Assembly (NCBI GenBank): GCA_002404345.1
Contig: DHJN01000120.1
Coordinates: forward strand, 1-9,416
Length of the DNA: 9,416 nucleotides
Direction of reading: 5' to 3'
Origin: Actinobacteria bacterium UBA4719
Lineage (GTDB): Bacteria > Actinomycetota > Actinomycetes > Actinomycetales > Dermatophilaceae
Below, one piece after another: positions 6,076 through 9,416 of this stretch (positions are counted from its first letter, which is position 1; every line of letters starts with the position of its first letter). The notes beneath the pieces are model-generated. The model worked only from the letters and a program-made list of their open reading frames with translations, had not been told where the DNA came from and made no database searches. Made by a program: the position numbers and the translations under genes.

Positions 6076-7926
6076 TCACGGCTCGACCGCCATCACCTCA
6101 TGGCGGTGGGCCGTCTGACCAAGAAGCTCCCTGGCATGCTCGACTGCCACGTCGGAGTCCTCGACTCCGGCCATCATCCGCGCGAGCTCACGCAGTCGTT
6201 CCTGCCCGCTCACCGCGACCACTCCGCTCGCGGTGATGTGCCCGTCATCGGTCCTGCGCACGACAAGATGCCGGTCCGCGTAGGCCGCGACCTGAGCCAG
6301 GTGAGTCACCACGATGACCTGAGCCGATGTGGCCAGCGCGGCCAGACGAGCACCCACATCCAAGGCTGCCTTGCCACCCACACCGGCATCCACCTCATCA
6401 AAGACAAAGGTCGGGATGTCCCCGCTTCCGGTCACGACCTCGAGCGCCAGCATGACTCTTGAGAGCTCGCCGCCGGAAGCAGCCCTGGCGACGCTTCGCG
6501 CGGGCGCCCCGGGACTGGCCGCCAACAAGATCTCGACATCATCGACCCCGTGGCGGCTGAACCGCACCGGCTCGACGCCCTCGCCGATGGACAACCCAGC
6601 GGGGTCGGGGCGGCCCGAAAGCGCGACCTGAACGACGGCTTTGCCCATGGCCAGGTGGGAGAGCTCCTTGGTGACCCGGGCTCCGAAGTCGGCTGCGGCA
6701 AGCTGCCGCGCGGCGCTCAGCTCAGCAGCGCAGATCGTCAGCGCAGCTCGCAACGCCTCGAGCCTGACCGCCAGCCCACCGGCCCGGTCGCCGGCCCCCT
6801 CGAGCTCGGCGAGCCGGGCCGCGGACTCCTTGGCCCACATCAGGATGTCATCTGCAGTATCACCGTACTTGCGCTGCAACCGCGCCAGGTCTGCCCGTCT
6901 GTTCTGGACCCAGGCCAACCTGGCCGGGTCGACGTCAACGTCCGACAGGTATGCCGCCAGGTCGGTCCCCAGGTCGGCGGTCAGGTAGCCCAGCTCCTGC
7001 AGGCGACGATCAAGGTCGGCCAGCTCCTGGTCGTGACCTGTCATCGGTGCCAGCGCTGCTCGTGCCGAGCCCAGCTGGCCTGCCACGTCGCCACTGCCTG
7101 CCACGCCACTGTTTGATCCGTCGGTGCGACCAGCGCCGAAGGCTCGACCATCCCCTGAAGCTCGACCGTCCCCTGAGGCTCGACCATCCCCTGAATACAT
7201 GCTGTCCTGGTCACCGGTGAGCAGGGCGTGCGCCTGGCCGGCGCTGGCCCGCAAGCCATCGCTGTGCGCCAGACGCTCGTCCTCGGCACGCAGCTCGAGG
7301 TCCTCGCCCGGCAGCGGGTCGATTGCCTCGATCTCCTCAAGGCCGGCCCTGAGCACATCCACCTCTCGCGCCCGATCGCGAGCGAGTCCGCGCAGGAGGC
7401 GCAGCTCGGCACCAACCTGGTGAAACTCGTCATACAGCGCGACGTAGCGCCCAAGCGGTCCGGCAACGGAGACGCCTGCGAACCGGTCCAGCACGACGCG
7501 ATGCTGCTCGGGCTGACGCAGCCGCCACTGGTCGGCCTGACCATGCACGGCCACCAGCAGCTCGCCAAGCTCGCCCAGCACGCTCACCGGCACGGTCCGT
7601 CCGCCGACGTGGGCCTTCGAACGGCCCCCGGCCGAGACGGTTCTGACCAGGATCAGGTCGTCCTGCGCGTCGCCGCCGGCCTCGATGGCCCGCAACGACG
7701 CGGGGTGTTCCGGCCCGACCTCGACCACCCCTTCGACGATGGCGACCTTCGCTCCCGTCCGCACCAGGCCGGCGTCCGCCCGCGCTCCCAGGAGCAGGCC
7801 GAGACCGGAGACGACCATGGTCTTGCCCGCGCCGGTCTCACCGGTGAGCACGTTCAGGCCGGCCGACAGCTCCAGCACCGCGTCGTCGATGACGCCGAGG
7901 TTCTGAATCCGGATCTCGCGCAGCAT
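6076..7926 (-). CDS. recN: DNA repair protein RecN
   Basis: This is a 616-residue SMC-like ATPase that acts in recombinational repair of double-strand breaks. The N-terminal half has MLREIRIQNLGVIDDAVLEL and Walker A GETGAGKT (29-36), followed by the RecN-typical VAVHGQADQWRLRQPEQH (125-142). Central coiled-coil arms run from about 160 to 235 and 285 to 415. The C-terminal half has the ABC signature ASGGELSRVMLALE (483-496), Walker B TFVFDEVDAGVGG (506-518) and the H-loop VVTHLAQVAAYAD (539-551). The family is usually about 550-590 residues; the excess is explained by a Gly/Ser/Asp-rich insert (about 243-283) between the two arms that contains SGDGRA repeats. ATG 7926 begins 25 bases after the nadK stop with a weak ribosome site. 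No SOS box is visible upstream, so expression probably follows the operon. Confidence 0.97.
   Translation of the reverse strand: MLREIRIQNLGVIDDAVLELSAGLNVLTGETGAGKTMVVSGLGLLLGARADAGLVRTGAKVAIVEGVVEVGPEHPASLRAIEAGGDAQDDLILVRTVSAGGRSKAHVGGRTVPVSVLGELGELLVAVHGQADQWRLRQPEQHRVVLDRFAGVSVAGPLGRYVALYDEFHQVGAELRLLRGLARDRAREVDVLRAGLEEIEAIDPLPGEDLELRAEDERLAHSDGLRASAGQAHALLTGDQDSMYSGDGRASGDGRASGDGRAFGAGRTDGSNSGVAGSGDVAGQLGSARAALAPMTGHDQELADLDRRLQELGYLTADLGTDLAAYLSDVDVDPARLAWVQNRRADLARLQRKYGDTADDILMWAKESAARLAELEGAGDRAGGLAVRLEALRAALTICAAELSAARQLAAADFGARVTKELSHLAMGKAVVQVALSGRPDPAGLSIGEGVEPVRFSRHGVDDVEILLAASPGAPARSVARAASGGELSRVMLALEVVTGSGDIPTFVFDEVDAGVGGKAALDVGARLAALATSAQVIVVTHLAQVAAYADRHLVVRRTDDGHITASGVVAVSGQERLRELARMMAGVEDSDVAVEHARELLGQTAHRHEVMAVEP
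7078..7110 (-). repeat. Short imperfect direct repeat in the recN insert
   Basis: The + strand reads gcctgccacgtcgccact (7078-7095) followed by gcctgccacgccact (7096-7110), the second lacking three bases. They encode GSGDVAG and GVAG-like residues next to the SGDGRA array and extend the same low-complexity insert. Confidence 0.6.
7141..7194 (-). repeat. 18-bp tandem repeat, three in-frame units, in recN
   Basis: The + strand units are ggctcgaccatcccctga (7141-7158), agctcgaccgtcccctga (7159-7176) and a third identical to the first (7177-7194). The minus strand encodes (SGDGRA)x3, residues 245-262. A diverged fourth unit at 7123-7140 encodes FGAGRT. The perfect identity of units one and three suggests recent duplication. 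Confidence 0.92.
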
Positions 7927-7951
7927 GGCGACAGCCTACGGACCGCCGGCG

Positions 7952-8884
7952 TCAGGAACGCCCAGACGTGCCGGAGCCACCATTTTGGCGGCGGGCCAGG
8001 CCACGCCACCCGTTCACGGACAGATCGAACTTTGCCACCAGCCGGTCCGCGAAGGGCCATGAGCTCAGGCGCGCCAGGCGCACGGGTGTCTGGCTTCGGC
8101 AGACATCGATGCGGGCGCCCGGCGGCAGCCCCACCATGCGCGAACCGTCGCACCACATGACCGCTGACACTTCGGCGTCCGCGACCGTCTCGATGGCCAG
8201 CGCGGAGGTCGGCCCGATGACCAGCGGGCGCGCGAACTGGGCATGGGCCGAGATGGGGACGACCAGCATCGCCTCGACGTCGGGCCACACCACCGGACCC
8301 CCCGCGGAGAAGGCGTATGCCGTGGAACCGGTCGGCGTGGCCGTCACCACCCCGTCGCAGCCAAAGGTCGACAACGGCCGTCCGTCGATCTCGAGCGTGA
8401 CCTCGAGCATGCGCTCGCGGGAGGCCTTCTCGACCGTGACCTCGTTCAGTGCCCAGGTCCGGGCGATCACCTCCCCCTCGTGGGTCGCCCCGACCTCAAG
8501 GGTCATCCGTTCCTCGACCACGTAGTCCCGGGCGACAATACGATCAACGGTCTCGCCAAGCTTCTCGCGCTCTGCCTCGGCCAGGAATCCGACGTGACCG
8601 AGGTTCACCCCGAGCAGCGGGGCATCGGTCCCCCTCGACAGCGCGGCGGCACGCAGGATCGCGCCGTCGCCGCCGAGTACACAGACCAGTTCGCAGCCCG
8701 CAGCCGGGTCGGTCGGGTCGGCGGTGACGACGTTCGGACTGCCACCCAGAATCGTCGCCTCGGCCGCGTCCGGCAGCACGGCAACCTGGAGACCCGCGGC
8801 ATAAAGCCGATCCGCTACCTCCCCGGCGAGCTGCTGGGCCTCGACCCGGCGTGGGTGAGCGACCAGCAGGATGCGGCGGGTCAT
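7952..8884 (-). CDS. nadK: NAD kinase
   Basis: This 310-residue cytosolic enzyme phosphorylates NAD+ to NADP+ using ATP or polyphosphate. The diagnostic GGDG motif is at 71-74 (CVLGGDGAILRAA), with GVNLGHVGFLAE (92-103), ALNEVTVEK (145-153), the conserved FGCDGVVTATPTGSTAYAFS (174-193) running into AGGP, and PISAHAQFARPLV (210-222). All segments are in the usual order and the length fits the bacterial family. The C-terminal tail (about 297-310, RRQNGGSGTSGRS) is low-complexity. The ATG at 8884 overlaps the tlyA stop (ATGA), so the two are translationally coupled. NadK, tlyA and recN are neighbours in many actinobacteria. Confidence 0.98.
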   Translation of the reverse strand: MTRRILLVAHPRRVEAQQLAGEVADRLYAAGLQVAVLPDAAEATILGGSPNVVTADPTDPAAGCELVCVLGGDGAILRAAALSRGTDAPLLGVNLGHVGFLAEAEREKLGETVDRIVARDYVVEERMTLEVGATHEGEVIARTWALNEVTVEKASRERMLEVTLEIDGRPLSTFGCDGVVTATPTGSTAYAFSAGGPVVWPDVEAMLVVPISAHAQFARPLVIGPTSALAIETVADAEVSAVMWCDGSRMVGLPPGARIDVCRSQTPVRLARLSSWPFADRLVAKFDLSVNGWRGLARRQNGGSGTSGRS

Positions 8885-9416
8885 GTGAGTGCCTCCGTCG
8901 ACAGGGTGGCGGCCAGCTCGGTAACCTGCGCCGTGGTCAACCCCTCATCGGGGCGTGGTGTCAACCACAGTAGGTACTCGGCATTTCCGGTCGCACCCCG
9001 GATGGGGCTGCCGCGCAATGCTCTGGTGTTCAGGCCCACTGTCGTCGCTGCAGCCACCACTTCTTCGATCACCATCGCACGGTCACGGGCCGACCGGACT
9101 ACTCCGCCCTTACCGAGGCGTTCGCGCCCGACCTCGAACTGGGGTTTGACCAGGAGCACCAGGTCGCCGGTCGGCTCGACGAGATCGCGCAGGACGGGCA
9201 GCACCAGCCGCAGAGAGATGAAGCTGAGGTCGGCGACGACCAGCTCGGCGAGCCCGCCAAGGTCCTCCTCGCGGGCATCGCGGATGTTGATACTGGAGCG
9301 TTCGATCACGCGAGGGTCGCCCGCGATCTCTTCGGCCAGCTGGCCATGGCCGACGTCGAGGGCCACAACCTCGCGTGCGCCCTCGCGCAACAGGACCTGC
9401 GTGAATCCGCCGGTAC
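8881..9416 (-). CDS. tlyA: TlyA family rRNA 2'-O-methyltransferase, C-terminal part (5' end cut by window edge)
   Basis: 177 residues are visible, beginning TGGFTQVLLREGAREVVALD and then VGHGQLAEE. The first stretch is the SAM-binding motif (family consensus DVGaSTGGFTD). Further on are VVADLSFISLRLVLP and the LLVKPQFEVGRERLGKGGVV block with its Lys-Pro-Gln-Phe-Glu, all typical of TlyA. The enzyme methylates ribose positions in 16S and 23S rRNA (C1409 and C1920 in mycobacteria) and its loss gives capreomycin resistance. The N-terminal S4-like RNA-binding domain of roughly 90 residues lies outside the window. The Leu codon TTG at 9390 is internal, not the start. The stop overlaps nadK (ATGA). 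Confidence 0.96.
   Translation of the reverse strand, partial: TGGFTQVLLREGAREVVALDVGHGQLAEEIAGDPRVIERSSINIRDAREEDLGGLAELVVADLSFISLRLVLPVLRDLVEPTGDLVLLVKPQFEVGRERLGKGGVVRSARDRAMVIEEVVAAATTVGLNTRALRGSPIRGATGNAEYLLWLTPRPDEGLTTAQVTELAATLSTEALT

Noticed and set aside
7141..7194. Possible CRISPR-like array
   Set aside because: Units are directly abutting with no spacers and encode an in-frame peptide within recN.
626..7194. Phase variation by the tandem repeats
   Set aside because: All periods (15, 18 and 24) are multiples of three, so copy change alters length but does not switch the frame. Only the G7 tract could frameshift.
8025..8030. TCGAAC, a possible half of an actinobacterial LexA box near recN
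   Set aside because: The matching GTTCGA half does not follow after four bases, and the site lies inside nadK rather than before the operon. A lone GTTCGA near 3719-3724 likewise lacks a partner.
7228..8160. Long + strand open frame antisense to recN and nadK
   Set aside because: It crosses the recN/nadK boundary and has no motifs; both minus-strand genes are certain.

Overview
This is a GC-rich, fully coding window from an actinobacterium, probably a Micrococcales-type organism (a guess from protein style and composition). All eight genes lie on the minus strand, so transcription runs from position 9416 down to 1. In that order they are tlyA (5' end cut by the window), nadK, recN, steA, steB/mctB-like, a MraY/WecA-like membrane transferase, a MurJ/MviN-like flippase, a family-4 glycosyltransferase, and the first 30 codons of pyrG (cut by the window). 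The longest possible intergenic gap is about 70 bases, and four junctions are 4-base ATGA/GTGA stop-start overlaps, so this looks like one long, translationally coupled operon. No RNA gene, insertion sequence, CRISPR array or convincing terminator was seen.

The order tlyA-nadK-recN-steA-steB-pyrG matches the Mycobacterium tuberculosis Rv1694-Rv1699 order as I remember it. The upstream half (6076-9416) is housekeeping: a ribosomal 2'-O-methyltransferase/haemolysin-like protein, NAD kinase, and the RecN double-strand-break repair ATPase. The middle (3823-6002) is the SteA/SteB pair, which in Corynebacterium is linked to daughter-cell separation.

The most interesting part is 104-3826. Three extra genes lie between steB and pyrG: a compact polyprenyl-phosphate sugar-1-phosphate transferase-like protein, a MurJ-like MOP-family flippase lacking several charged residues important in E. 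coli MurJ, and a GT-B glycosyltransferase. Together they have the three activities needed to start, extend and flip a lipid-linked sugar. I infer a small envelope-glycan module coupled to SteAB; no polymerase or ligase is visible. Lipid II itself seems a less likely substrate than a dedicated glycolipid.

A second theme is short in-frame tandem repeats (units of 15, 18 and 24 bp) inside three of the genes: two in the glycosyltransferase, one in recN with a smaller one beside it, and one at the N-terminus of steA. All periods are multiples of three. They appear to add low-complexity peptides to loops of otherwise ordinary proteins.
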